A stretch of 64,000 nt of DNA from OCS116 sp051531935. Its GTDB lineage: Bacteria; Pseudomonadota; Alphaproteobacteria; Rhizobiales; OSC116. The notes under the pieces were generated by a model. That model was not told where the DNA came from. It worked only from the letters and a program-made list of their open reading frames with translations, and ran no database searches. Where the stretch lies: positions 24,282-88,281 of the forward strand of contig JAOPTR010000006.1 of NCBI GenBank assembly GCA_051531935.1. The letters are read 5' to 3'. The translations under genes and the position numbers were made by a program. The first letter of the stretch is position 1; every line of letters begins with the position of its first letter. Below, one piece after another: positions 26,215-34,820 of this stretch.

Positions 26215-27033
26215 TCACTTGGCCGAGATTTTCTTCCCGCCAACATCAATGGTGTCAGTCTTAATGCTGAATGTGCCAAACTTAGTGGGAATTTCAACTT
26301 TAACAGGAATTAAGACGCCCGCTTTTTCAATGGGTATCAACCAAACTTTGGCAGATGCAAAATTGTCGATAATGGTTTTATCGGCTTTGCCTTTTCTATG
26401 CCCTGCAATGGGCGTGTAGCTCACTTTACAAGCAATGGCGTTAGGATAAATCTTATCCGTATTTTTAACAGCACTCATGGTTAGCTTATAACGGGTTACG
26501 CCATCAAAAATAGGTTGCACACGGCTACATTGTTGTTGGGCGTTTGGTTTGTACTTTTTATTAAAGGGTAGTAACATCGCACCTAAAGGGTCAACTACAT
26601 TGCGCAAATGTTTGGCATATACTGGCACACTGTCTTTAAATTTTCCATATGGCGGTGTGGCGTGCACAGTGGCACGGCTGTTATTTGGATAAGTCACCAC
26701 CACTTTGCGTTTTAACCGCTTGTTCGAATATGCAGTCATATATTCTGTCGAGTTGACTTTATGCCCATTATATTGGCCACGGGCGCGGGTCTCGATGGTA
26801 AACCGCATCAAACGGTCAAGGCCGCCAGTGGTAAATGCACGTATGGATATGGCATAACTGTTGCTTTTAAGCCGCGCCGCCAAACCAACTGATCCAAGTT
26901 TAAAACCTGCTATGTTTAGGCTGTAATTGGCGTTCACGTTTACTTTGCCAGCCGCGAGCGATTGCGTAGGCAACGCTATAATAGAAAATACGGCAATTAA
27001 TTTAAGTGAATTTTTAAAGCTTGGCATACGCAT
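26215..27033 (-). CDS. DUF3108 family secreted protein
   Basis: 272 residues with a Sec signal peptide (SLKLIAVFSIIALPTQSLAAG, cut after the Ala near residue 28). The mature part starts with VNVNANYSLNIAGFKLGSVG, typical of DUF3108, a family of periplasmic beta-rich proteins related to lipid-handling folds. It continues through TPPYGKFKDSVPVYAKHLRN and DPLGAMLLPF. No catalytic residues are recognised and no function is established. It stands alone, divergent from rpmB. Confidence 0.8.
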   Translation of the reverse strand: MRMPSFKNSLKLIAVFSIIALPTQSLAAGKVNVNANYSLNIAGFKLGSVGLAARLKSNSYAISIRAFTTGGLDRLMRFTIETRARGQYNGHKVNSTEYMTAYSNKRLKRKVVVTYPNNSRATVHATPPYGKFKDSVPVYAKHLRNVVDPLGAMLLPFNKKYKPNAQQQCSRVQPIFDGVTRYKLTMSAVKNTDKIYPNAIACKVSYTPIAGHRKGKADKTIIDNFASAKVWLIPIEKAGVLIPVKVEIPTKFGTFSIKTDTIDVGGKKISAK

Positions 27034-27187
27034 AACATGTCCTCAGAACCAAAATAATTGTCCAAAACATAGATGATTATGGTTAATTTTGCGTATAGTG
27101 GTGTAAGATAGAGGCGCTTTCACATGTGAATAAGCATTTGCGGTTTATATTTTCTGGTTATAATCCTCATTCCAAATACAGTTTATC

Positions 27188-27216
27188 TTGACCTTGCCAA
27201 TATATCAGATTATATG
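27188..27216 (+). promoter_or_regulatory. Sigma70-type promoter for rpmB
   Basis: TTGACC (27188-27193) and TATATG (27211-27216) are separated by 17 bases and lie about 90 bases before the rpmB ATG. A second weaker match, TTGCGG with TATAAT at 27138-27164, has a short 15-base spacer. A strong promoter is expected for a ribosomal protein gene. Confidence 0.5.
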
Positions 27217-27303
27217 AACCCAACTAAAAATTTGTAATATTACATATGTGCCAAGTTTTATACCCTTTTGGGGGCTAACACATATTAAATGAGGAGAAGC
27301 CAA

Positions 27304-27594
27304 ATGGCTCGTCGTTGTGAATTATCTGGTAAAGGCGTACAAACAGGCAATAATGTTAGCCATGCGAAAAACCGCAGCCGTCGTCGTTTCTTGCCAAACC
27401 TTTGTAATGTTAGCTTGCTAAGCGATACACTGGGCGAAAGCGTATCTTTGCGTATTTCAGCTCATGCGCTTCGCAGTGTAGAACATGTTGGTGGCCTAGA
27501 TGCTTACCTTATCAAAGCTAAAAACGTTGGTCTTTCAGCTCGTGCATTGCGCATTAAGAAACGCTTGCAAAAAGTTGTAGATGCTGCTGCTTAA
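27304..27594 (+). CDS. rpmB: 50S ribosomal protein L28
   Basis: 96 residues beginning MARRCELSGKGVQTGNNVSH, then KNRSRRRFLPNL, the standard L28 text, and a helical C-terminus. The ATG at 27304 follows GAGGAG by 7 bases. The gene is monocistronic with its own terminator directly downstream. Its place beside the cobT/cobS block is the same as I recall in many Rhizobiales. Confidence 0.97.
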   Translation: MARRCELSGKGVQTGNNVSHAKNRSRRRFLPNLCNVSLLSDTLGESVSLRISAHALRSVEHVGGLDAYLIKAKNVGLSARALRIKKRLQKVVDAAA

Positions 27595-27618
27595 TTTTGG
27601 CAATTGCTAATTGATTTT

Positions 27619-27653
27619 AAAAAAGCCACTCTCAATAGAGAGTGGCTTTTTTT
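27619..27653 (+). terminator. Intrinsic terminator of rpmB
   Basis: GCCACTCTC, loop AATA, GAGAGTGGC, preceded by six A and followed by seven T. It is a strong 9-base stem extended by A-T pairs. Symmetry of the A and T runs means it can also end the convergent transcript of the phytase-like gene, whose stop is at 27663. Confidence 0.9.
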
Positions 27654-27662
27654 ATGCCTAAT

Positions 27663-28679
27663 CTATTTGCAAACTGAGCGGTTATTCACCAAAGCAAATT
27701 GTAACAATAAGTTACGTTGTAAAAAGTGGAAATTATCATCAGATATAATGGTCAAAATGGTTTCGCCATTGCTAGCTTTGTGTACGGCAATGCCTTCCAT
27801 ATTATCAACCGATAGGCTCCAGCCAGATTCTATCAATTTATAACCATCAACCAAAGCGTTTGGCTTTATGTCTCTGCCGCAGATTTGCCTAATGCGCATC
27901 GTTGCACCCGAAAATAACGCAATAGAACGTTCCAAAACCACAATATCGCCATTTGGCAAATAACTCACATCAGTAATGTCAAAATCAGCATAGCGTTTAA
28001 GGTTAAATGTATGGTTGATTTTTCCATTCACCAACCAAGCGGTATGGTTGCCGTTTTTATCTAATTTTTTTTCAGCGATCGCCAACAACCAGCCTCTATA
28101 TTTGTGGCTTTTAGGCAATATAGTCACGCTTTCCAAACCTTTATTGCGGCCAATTTTTTTGGCGTCAATAATTGTGCCCCATTTCATGGCTTTTGCGGTT
28201 AAATTATTACCTAATTTATAGCGCATCAATGCTTGGTTGCGTTCGGTGGAAACAATCACATCGCTTAAACTGCCACTGCGCTTGGTTAAACCTTCGCTGT
28301 CAATTTCCCAACTTTTAAAACGCTGGCCATTGGCGTTTAACAAGGGCGACATTTCGGCGTTGGAAATATTATTAAGTGCGCCGTTTTTATAACGAATTGT
28401 TGCCTTAAACCAGTGCCCACGGTCAGATATAGCCAACAGGCGCTTGCCATCACTAGACAATTCAATACCCGATAGACCACCAAACTTTTTATAGTCAGAT
28501 TTCATGACCAATCCGCCGCGCCAATATAAATTATCAAATCTATTTTTAAAAACCGCTTTATTAGAAATAGGCAGCAGCGTAGATTCAACCTTTATTGGCT
28601 CAGCAACCACAATGCTAACCGTCAATAAACTTGCCAGCATGGCTGTAAAAGTCAATTTCATAAAAGGGGCAGTTTTCAT
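27663..28679 (-). CDS. Esterase-like activity of phytase family protein, secreted
   Basis: 338 residues from the ATG at 28679. A signal peptide (MKLTFTAMLASLLTVSIVVA) precedes a beta-propeller-like domain with GGLSGIELSSDGKRLLAISD, DSEGLTKRSG, FDITDVSYLPNGDIVVLER and DNMEGIAVHK. These are the marks of the phytase-esterase-like family found in alphaproteobacteria. Substrate unknown. Its start lies one base after the cobT stop. This gene order (cobT, this gene, rpmB) fits Rhizobiales. Confidence 0.82.
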   Translation of the reverse strand: MKTAPFMKLTFTAMLASLLTVSIVVAEPIKVESTLLPISNKAVFKNRFDNLYWRGGLVMKSDYKKFGGLSGIELSSDGKRLLAISDRGHWFKATIRYKNGALNNISNAEMSPLLNANGQRFKSWEIDSEGLTKRSGSLSDVIVSTERNQALMRYKLGNNLTAKAMKWGTIIDAKKIGRNKGLESVTILPKSHKYRGWLLAIAEKKLDKNGNHTAWLVNGKINHTFNLKRYADFDITDVSYLPNGDIVVLERSIALFSGATMRIRQICGRDIKPNALVDGYKLIESGWSLSVDNMEGIAVHKASNGETILTIISDDNFHFLQRNLLLQFALVNNRSVCK

Positions 28680-28680
28680 A

Positions 28681-30546
28681 TTATTTTTTTCGCTTTGTAT
28701 CCGCGGCAAACAGTTCGGCCAATTGGTTGGTAATCGCACCACCTAATTCTTCGGCGTCATTAATGGTAATGGCGCGTTCATAATAGCGTGTTACGTCATG
28801 TCCAATACCAATCGCAAGCAATTCAACAGATGATCGTGTTTCAATATATTCAATGGTGTCGCGTAAATGCTTTTCCAAATAATTTCCAATATTTGCGCTT
28901 AATGTGCTGTCATCAACAGGTGCGCCATCAGAGATTACCATCAAAATGCGGCGATGTTCAGGCCGCGCCAAAAGTCTGTTATGCGCCCATGTGAGCGCTT
29001 CACCGTCAATATTTTCTTTCAACAAGCCTTCGCGCATCATCAGGCCTAAATTATTTTTCGAGCGCCTATAAGGCGTGTCTGCGCGTTTATATATAATGTG
29101 GCGCAAATCATTCAAACGGCCAGGGTATTTAGGTTTACCCTCATCCATCCAATTTTCACGAGATTGTCCACCCTTCCAAGCGCGGGTGGTAAAGCCCAAA
29201 ATCTCCACTTTAACTTTGCAACGCTCCAATGTGCGTGCCAATACATCACCACAAATGGCAGCAATGGTAATGGGGCGTCCGCGCATAGAACCAGAATTAT
29301 CAATCAGCAAAGTCACAATCGTGTCTTTAAATTCAGTGTCTTTTTCTTGCTTAAAGGAAAGTGGCAATAAGGGGTCAGCAATCACGCGGGCAAGTTTGGC
29401 CGCATCAAGCAGGCCTTCCTCAAGGTCAAATTCCCAACTTCTATTTTGCTGCGCCAAAAGCAGGCGCATTAATTTGTTGGCAAGGCGTGATACAGCACCT
29501 TGTAAATGGGTCATTTGCCCGTCTAAATGCTCACGCAATTTTGCCAATTCAAAATCATCGCATATGTCTTGGGCATGAATCACTTCATCATATTCAGTTG
29601 TAAAGGCTGTGTAGGGCGCTTTTTCAGGGTCAAAGGCTTCGCTATTTGGGTCAGTTTCGCTGTTTTCTCCCTCAGTGCTTTCTTCGCCTTCGGTTTCTTC
29701 AAGGTCGCCTACTTTGTCCGAATCTTCGTCCATCATCTGGTCAGAATCATCGTCCGCATCGCCTTTTAACTCTTCATCACTGGCTTCTTCACCTTCAGCT
29801 GCTTCTTGTTCGGCTTCTTCCATGCCTGCTTCAGCTTCGCCTTCGGCTGCAGCATCGTCATTGCTGCCTTCGTCTTGTGGGTTTTCTAAATCAGCTAAAT
29901 CATCACCCATGTCAAAGGCGCGCAAAAGATCATAAAGGTCTTTGGCAAATTCAAATTGGTCATCTTTATTTTCGGCAATATTGTCGAGCAGATCACCCGC
30001 TTTTTCGCTAAAATATTCACGCCAAAGGTTTAAATTCTCAGCGTATTTTTTAGGAGGCGCAAGGCCGGCAATTTTTTCACGCAGCAATAAGGCCAAAGCA
30101 ATGTCCATTGGCGCTTCTTCAGTATTGTCAGGTTTTTTAATGCCGCGTTTGGCAAGTTTCTGGGCAAAATCAGCGTTTAAATTACGTGCCATACCCTTCA
30201 TTTGCGACGCTCCAATAGAGGCGATGCGGGCTTGCTCAGCCATGTTAAACACAGCTTTCGCTTCTGGCGCAGGCGGTGTTAATTTGCTATGCAAATCTTC
30301 ACTATGTAAGGCGTGGGTCAAAGCCAACATGTCGGCACTACCCCGTATAAGTGTCACTTCTTCTTTTTTAGAAATAAAACTAGGGTCTGGCAATCGTGCC
30401 TTTTGGCCGCTGACGCTTGGGCGGTCAACGCCATAAATTACTGCCAATTCGTCATCTTCCGAAATGGCACGCATGGTGAGGGATAGCGCTTTTTTAAAAG
30501 GCGCTACCTTTTCGGCACGTTTTTTATGTTTGTAGCTTTCCGACAT
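28681..30546 (-). CDS. cobT: Aerobic cobaltochelatase subunit CobT
   Basis: 621 residues. The N-terminal part (KALSLTMRAISEDDELAVIY) is CobT-specific. A very acidic linker of about 90 residues follows (about 215-310), rich in Glu and Asp. The C-terminal VWA domain has the metal-binding motif TLLIDNSGSMRGRP. With CobS it forms the AAA/VWA motor that lets CobN insert cobalt into hydrogenobyrinate diamide for vitamin B12. CobN is not in this window. It follows cobS by 11 bases. Confidence 0.95.
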   Translation of the reverse strand: MSESYKHKKRAEKVAPFKKALSLTMRAISEDDELAVIYGVDRPSVSGQKARLPDPSFISKKEEVTLIRGSADMLALTHALHSEDLHSKLTPPAPEAKAVFNMAEQARIASIGASQMKGMARNLNADFAQKLAKRGIKKPDNTEEAPMDIALALLLREKIAGLAPPKKYAENLNLWREYFSEKAGDLLDNIAENKDDQFEFAKDLYDLLRAFDMGDDLADLENPQDEGSNDDAAAEGEAEAGMEEAEQEAAEGEEASDEELKGDADDDSDQMMDEDSDKVGDLEETEGEESTEGENSETDPNSEAFDPEKAPYTAFTTEYDEVIHAQDICDDFELAKLREHLDGQMTHLQGAVSRLANKLMRLLLAQQNRSWEFDLEEGLLDAAKLARVIADPLLPLSFKQEKDTEFKDTIVTLLIDNSGSMRGRPITIAAICGDVLARTLERCKVKVEILGFTTRAWKGGQSRENWMDEGKPKYPGRLNDLRHIIYKRADTPYRRSKNNLGLMMREGLLKENIDGEALTWAHNRLLARPEHRRILMVISDGAPVDDSTLSANIGNYLEKHLRDTIEYIETRSSVELLAIGIGHDVTRYYERAITINDAEELGGAITNQLAELFAADTKRKK

Positions 30547-30557
30547 TTATATAAAGC

Positions 30558-31529
30558 CTAACTTAATGCCACATGAGCTGTAGATTCTGGCAATTCTTGG
30601 TCAAAAACACGTTGGTAAAATTCAGCCACTAAGCCGCGTTCCAACTCGTCACATTTATTTAAAAATGTCACGCGGAATGAGAATGCCATGTCGTTAAATA
30701 TTTGCATATTTTCCGCCCATGTAATCACACTACGTGGGCTCATCACAGTCGATAAATCACCGTTGATAAATGCTTGGCGTGTTAGGTCTGCTACGCGTAC
30801 CATATTGCTAATTATTTCCAGTCCGCCCTCGCTTTCTGCAAGTGGTTTCACTTTGGCAGCAACAATGGCAGCTTCATCATCATGTGGCAGATAGTTCAAC
30901 ACCGCAACAATGTTCCATCTGTCCATTTGGCCTTGGTTAATTTGTTGTGTGCCATGGTAAAGGCCAGATGTATCACCCAAACCAATGGTATTGGCGGTGG
31001 CAAATAATCTAAAGCTTTCATGGGGTGCAATCACGCGGCTTTGGTCAAGCAATGTTAACTTACCATGAGCTTCCAAAATACGCTGAATCACAAACATAAC
31101 GTCGGCACGGCCAGCATCATATTCATCAAATACCAAAGCTGTATTGCTTTGCAATGCGTATGGCAAAATACCTTCTTTAAATTCGGTCACTTGTTTGCCA
31201 TCTTTTAACACAATGGCATCTTTACCCACCAAATCAATACGGCTAATGTGGCTGTCCAAATTAACCCGAATACACGGCCAGTTTAGGCGGCTTGCCACTT
31301 GCTCAATATGGGTGGACTTACCTGTACCATGATAACCTTGAATCATCACGCGGCGGTTATAAGCAAAGCCTGCCAAAATTGCTAAAGTGATTTCACGGTT
31401 AAATAAATAGTCGGGATCAGCTTCAGGAACATGCTCAGATGTTTGTGAGAATGCCGGCACTTCTAAGTCAGAATCAATGCCAAAAGCTTCACGTACCGAG
31501 ATTGTGGTATCAGGTGTCGGTGCAGTCAT
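30558..31529 (-). CDS. cobS: Aerobic cobaltochelatase subunit CobS (AAA ATPase)
   Basis: 323 residues. N-terminus PDTTISVREAFGIDSDLEVP is CobS-typical. Walker A is QGYHGTGKSTHIEQVA. Walker B is ALVFDEYDAGRADV, and the sensor region LFATANTIGLGD follows. It forms ATP-driven rings with CobT to energise cobalt insertion. It is placed between a DnaJ-domain gene and cobT, a gene set I recall as conserved in Rhizobiales even where other cob genes lie elsewhere. Confidence 0.95.
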   Translation of the reverse strand: MTAPTPDTTISVREAFGIDSDLEVPAFSQTSEHVPEADPDYLFNREITLAILAGFAYNRRVMIQGYHGTGKSTHIEQVASRLNWPCIRVNLDSHISRIDLVGKDAIVLKDGKQVTEFKEGILPYALQSNTALVFDEYDAGRADVMFVIQRILEAHGKLTLLDQSRVIAPHESFRLFATANTIGLGDTSGLYHGTQQINQGQMDRWNIVAVLNYLPHDDEAAIVAAKVKPLAESEGGLEIISNMVRVADLTRQAFINGDLSTVMSPRSVITWAENMQIFNDMAFSFRVTFLNKCDELERGLVAEFYQRVFDQELPESTAHVALS

Positions 31530-31552
31530 ATTATTTCCAATTTAATTGATAT

Positions 31553-32188
31553 TTATACGTAATCTACAGATTTTAAATGGTTATAAGCCGATATAATTTC
31601 AGCCAAAATGGCCTCGCTCTGCTTATCGCCCCTGTTAAGGTCAGGATGATGTCGCTTAGCAAGCATTTTAAATTGCTTTTTAATTTCTTCTGGCTTGGAA
31701 CTTTCATCAAGGCCAAGCTTTGCCAATGCTTTGCGTTCTGCATTGCGCAATTGCTTGCGAGGTCGGCCCGAGGCACCAATCGGCACATCACCACCAAAAA
31801 ACTCAAACGGGTCTTTTAGGCGGTTACGGCCATTGAGGCCGTTATCTAGTGTGGCTTCTTGCGCCGCATTAACACCAGCAGCGCCGCCTGTGCCACGTTT
31901 CCATGTTGGGCGATGGCCTGTGCGTGCTTCGGAAATATATTGCTTCACTTCGGCGTCTTTCATTTCTTTAAAGAAATTAAAGCCCTTATTATACTCGCGC
32001 ACATGGGTTAAACAAAAATTGTAATATTGGTTTGGCTCATTGCCACCTTTTGGCGCTTTATGTTCACCAGCTTTTTCACATTGCGGATGGTCGCAAGGCA
32101 GTTGGTGCTTTTTGCGTGTCAGGTCATCTTTAGGCTTCACCCGTAAGCTCGAAAAAAAGTCGTTATTGTCGCTCAAGTCACTATCCAA
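31553..32188 (-). CDS. DnaJ-domain protein (C-terminal J domain)
   Basis: 211 residues. The J domain is at the C-terminus (about 150-211): ALAKLGLDESSKPEEIKKQF and AKRHHPDLNRGDK, with the HPD motif intact. The N-terminal half has a Cys/His pattern (LPCDHPQCEKAGEHKAP and YNFCLTHVREYN) that may bind zinc. J domains stimulate Hsp70. It heads the DnaJ-cobS-cobT transcript and is divergent from bolA. Whether it helps assemble the CobST complex is only a guess from position. Confidence 0.88.
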   Translation of the reverse strand: MDSDLSDNNDFFSSLRVKPKDDLTRKKHQLPCDHPQCEKAGEHKAPKGGNEPNQYYNFCLTHVREYNKGFNFFKEMKDAEVKQYISEARTGHRPTWKRGTGGAAGVNAAQEATLDNGLNGRNRLKDPFEFFGGDVPIGASGRPRKQLRNAERKALAKLGLDESSKPEEIKKQFKMLAKRHHPDLNRGDKQSEAILAEIISAYNHLKSVDYV

Positions 32189-32279
32189 TGTTGAATTTAA
32201 GAGTCAAATCTTTATAAATCTTTTGAGGCAATATTATTAACCCATTGCAAGTGATTTTGGAAGGGATTATATAGACATT

Positions 32280-32531
32280 ATGAAAAATATTATTGAACAA
32301 AAGTTAATTTCTGCGCTTTCGCCGGAATTTTTAGAAGTTATTGACGATTCTGCATCACATGCAGGGCATAGCGGTGCACGCCCAGGTGGCAATACCCACT
32401 TTAATGTTAAAATTAAAGCCCAAGCACTAGATGGCAAAAGCCGCGTCATGCAACATAAAATGATTATGGCCGAACTAAAAGCAGAATTTGCATCTACATT
32501 GCATGCTTTGAGTATTGTTGTGGTTAGGTGA
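32280..32531 (+). CDS. BolA family protein
   Basis: 83 residues: FLEVIDDSASHAGHSGARPGG, shown in part here (DDSASHAGHSGARPG), then THFNVKIKAQALDGKSRVM and a final LHALSIVVVR. The class II KH-like fold and the conserved His are present. BolA proteins act with monothiol glutaredoxins in iron-sulfur handling and redox control. It is divergent from the DnaJ gene; 14 bases after its stop the composite repeat region begins. Confidence 0.93.
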   Translation: MKNIIEQKLISALSPEFLEVIDDSASHAGHSGARPGGNTHFNVKIKAQALDGKSRVMQHKMIMAELKAEFASTLHALSIVVVR

Positions 32532-33530
32532 TTTTGAAATCTCCGCTGTGGTAACTGGTGTTGACTGTTTTTGTGAAGTTGCGGCTGGGTGATGCCGTTG
32601 TTTATGCTCTGGAAGCTTGCTTTATTACGTTCGGCTTCGCCTCTCTAGTAGTACTGGCGTGCGTTCGCTCCGCTCTCTNNNNNNNNCGTCCTAACGGACG
32701 GCCTCAGTCGGCAAGTTCGCCGAAGAGACGGCTCAGCTCTTTTACCCACGCCAAAGCCAAATTTAAACTCTCATATCCATACAACCTGCCATTCGGTGAG
32801 CGCGAAAGATGACGTTCGAAGCCGCGGCCTGCTAACGCGCGGTGGCTAGCGTCGGGAGCGTTAGTGACCAGAGCGCACGCAAGTGCTAACAGGGAGTGGA
32901 ACGACCGTATAAATGGAGTACCCGAGTATCGGCAGGAGTGCGACCCAGTATTTAAGGCACAAAAACAGTTAGCGCGCTTGTTACCGCTCTGGAAGTCTCA
33001 TCTTTTCGTTCGGCTTTGCCTCTCTTTAGCCCCTGCGGGCGCTTAACTCCGTTAAGCTTGCTCGTCCTAACGGACGGCCTCAGTCGGCAAGTTCGCCNNT
33101 CGCCAAAGAGATGGCTCAGCTTTTTTGTCCATGTTGGGGTCATTAATGTTTGGGTACCTGAGTAAATGCAGGAGCGTCACCCAGTATCGGCGGTACGAAG
33201 ACAGTTAGCGCGCTTGTTGCCGCTGGAGTACCTGAGTGAAGGCAGGAGCGAGACCCAGTATTAGCGTCACAAAAACAGTTGGCGGTTGTTACCGCTCTGG
33301 AAGTCTCATCTTTTCGTTCGGCTTTGCCTCTCTTTAGCCCTGCGGGCGCTTAACTCCGTTAAGCTTGCTCGTCCTAACGGACGGCCTCAGTCGGCAAGTT
33401 CGCCCAAGAGATGGCTCAATTTTTTTGCCCATGTGGGGTCATTAATGGTTGGGTGCCTGAGTAATTGCAGGAGCCTAACCCAGTATCAGCAGTACGATGA
33501 CAGTTTACGTGCTTGTTACTGCTGTAGGGA
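32532..33530. repeat. Composite intergenic repeat region between convergent bolA and CorC genes, with N runs
   Basis: About 1 kb without a gene, more GC-rich than its surroundings. It is built from two modules. Module A is about 73 bases; its cores are CCTGAGT, GCAGGAG, ACCCAGTAT, ACAGTTAGCGCGCTTGTT. Direct copies: 32915-32988, 33152-33224, 33225-33296 (tandem with the previous one) and 33451-33523. A diverged inverted copy lies at 32545-32590. Module B is about 145 bases: 32607-32750, 32987-33133 and 33295-33435. The last two are identical for about 112 bases except one C. Module B contains inverted repeats TCCGTTA/TAACGGA and GCCC/GGGC. N bases at 32679-32686 and 33098-33099 fall inside module B, so the assembly is uncertain there. 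Confidence 0.85.
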
Positions 33531-34820
33531 CTAGAGCTTAGTCACACGTATCGAGGTCAGGCGGTTGGCGTCTTTTCTTAGGATTTCAAATCTGAATCCA
33601 TAAAAGCTGAATGCTTGGCCAATGTTGGGAATAATCTGTGCTTCATTAATAATCAAGCCCGCGATGCTAATCGCGTCATGTTGCGGCATTTCCCAATCCA
33701 TGGCGCGGTTTAAGTCGCGTACCGATACATGGCCATCCACATTCACGCTGCCATTAGGTTGCGGGCGCATGCCTTTTAGGCCTTGATCATGCTCGTCAAC
33801 AATGTCGCCAACAATTTCTTCCAAAATATCTTCTAAAGTTATCAAACCTTGAGTTTCACCATATTCATCCACCACCAATGCAAAATGGCTTTTGCGCTTT
33901 AAAAAATTGTTCAATTGGTCCTGTAAGCTAGTGGTTTCTGGCACATACCAAATAGGCGTTAATAGGCTTTCTAAATCATCCTCATTGGTTTCTTTATTGG
34001 CTTTTTGTTTGGCGTTAATTGCCCACAACAAGTCTTTCGTATGTAAAATCCCAATAAAATTGTCAGGTTCACCGCGGTATAATGGCACGCGGGTATAACT
34101 ATTATTCAATATTTGAGTGGCAATTTCTGTCGCGCCCAAAGCAATGTCCAAAGAAAATATGTTGGTACGATGTATCATCACATCTTCAATACCCATCTGC
34201 TTCAAATCCAATATACCGCCCAACATGTCACGGTCATTTTTAACCATCACGCCTTCTTCATGCTGTAAATCAATATTGCCTCTTATTTCAGCATCAGCCG
34301 CGTCTTCATCCAATTCTTTAGGTTTTCTCGCGCCAAATATCCATAAAAATGAGCTAACTATAGCACGGATAATTAGCACCAATGGTGTTAGTAAAAACAC
34401 AATCACACGCATAATCGGTGCCACAAACAAAGCTAGTTTTTCAGGATTCTGCAGGGCATAAGTTTTAGGCAATACTTCAGCAAAAATTAAAATCAAAAAA
34501 GTCATGATTAAAGTCGCATAAACCACACCTGTAGCACCAAATATGGTGATGAAAAAACTGGTGGCAATGGCCGATGCCAAAATATTCACAAGGTTATTGC
34601 CTAGTAATATAGCGCCCAATAATTTTTCAGAATTCTCAAGTAATTTGCCCACAATATCAGCGCGTTTACTTTGTTTTTTCTGCATTTGTTTGATGCGGGC
34701 TTTCGATGCGGCAGTAAGTGCAGTTTCCGAACCCGAAAAAAATGCCGAAATCAAAATCAACACAAAGATCGCGCCAATGGCGATTAAACTATCAAAATTC
34801 TCAGTTATAAATTCAGTCAT
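33531..34820 (-). CDS. CNNM/CorC-type transporter with CBS pair and CorC_HlyC domain
   Basis: 429 residues. The N-terminal DUF21/CNNM membrane domain has LISAFFSGSETALTAASKAR and about three to four helices. A CBS pair follows (GILDLKQMGIEDVMIHRTNI region and FALVVDEYGETQGLITLEDI). The C-terminal CorC_HlyC domain closes it (INVDGHVSVRDLNRAMDWEM-like text). The family is tied to magnesium or cobalt efflux, once called hemolysin C-like. The start overlaps the aroB stop by 4 bases, so it is in the aroK-aroB operon. Its stop is 8 bases from the repeat region. Confidence 0.9.
   Translation of the reverse strand: MTEFITENFDSLIAIGAIFVLILISAFFSGSETALTAASKARIKQMQKKQSKRADIVGKLLENSEKLLGAILLGNNLVNILASAIATSFFITIFGATGVVYATLIMTFLILIFAEVLPKTYALQNPEKLALFVAPIMRVIVFLLTPLVLIIRAIVSSFLWIFGARKPKELDEDAADAEIRGNIDLQHEEGVMVKNDRDMLGGILDLKQMGIEDVMIHRTNIFSLDIALGATEIATQILNNSYTRVPLYRGEPDNFIGILHTKDLLWAINAKQKANKETNEDDLESLLTPIWYVPETTSLQDQLNNFLKRKSHFALVVDEYGETQGLITLEDILEEIVGDIVDEHDQGLKGMRPQPNGSVNVDGHVSVRDLNRAMDWEMPQHDAISIAGLIINEAQIIPNIGQAFSFYGFRFEILRKDANRLTSIRVTKL

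Noticed and set aside
29646..30011. Plus-strand Leu/Arg/His-rich ORF within cobT
   Set aside because: Antisense shadow of the acidic linker of CobT. The composition follows from GAA/GAG codons read backwards.
32558..33534. Short ORFs in the composite repeat region
   Set aside because: They run through N bases and through the repeat modules, have no ribosome site and no recognisable protein. Repeats, not genes.
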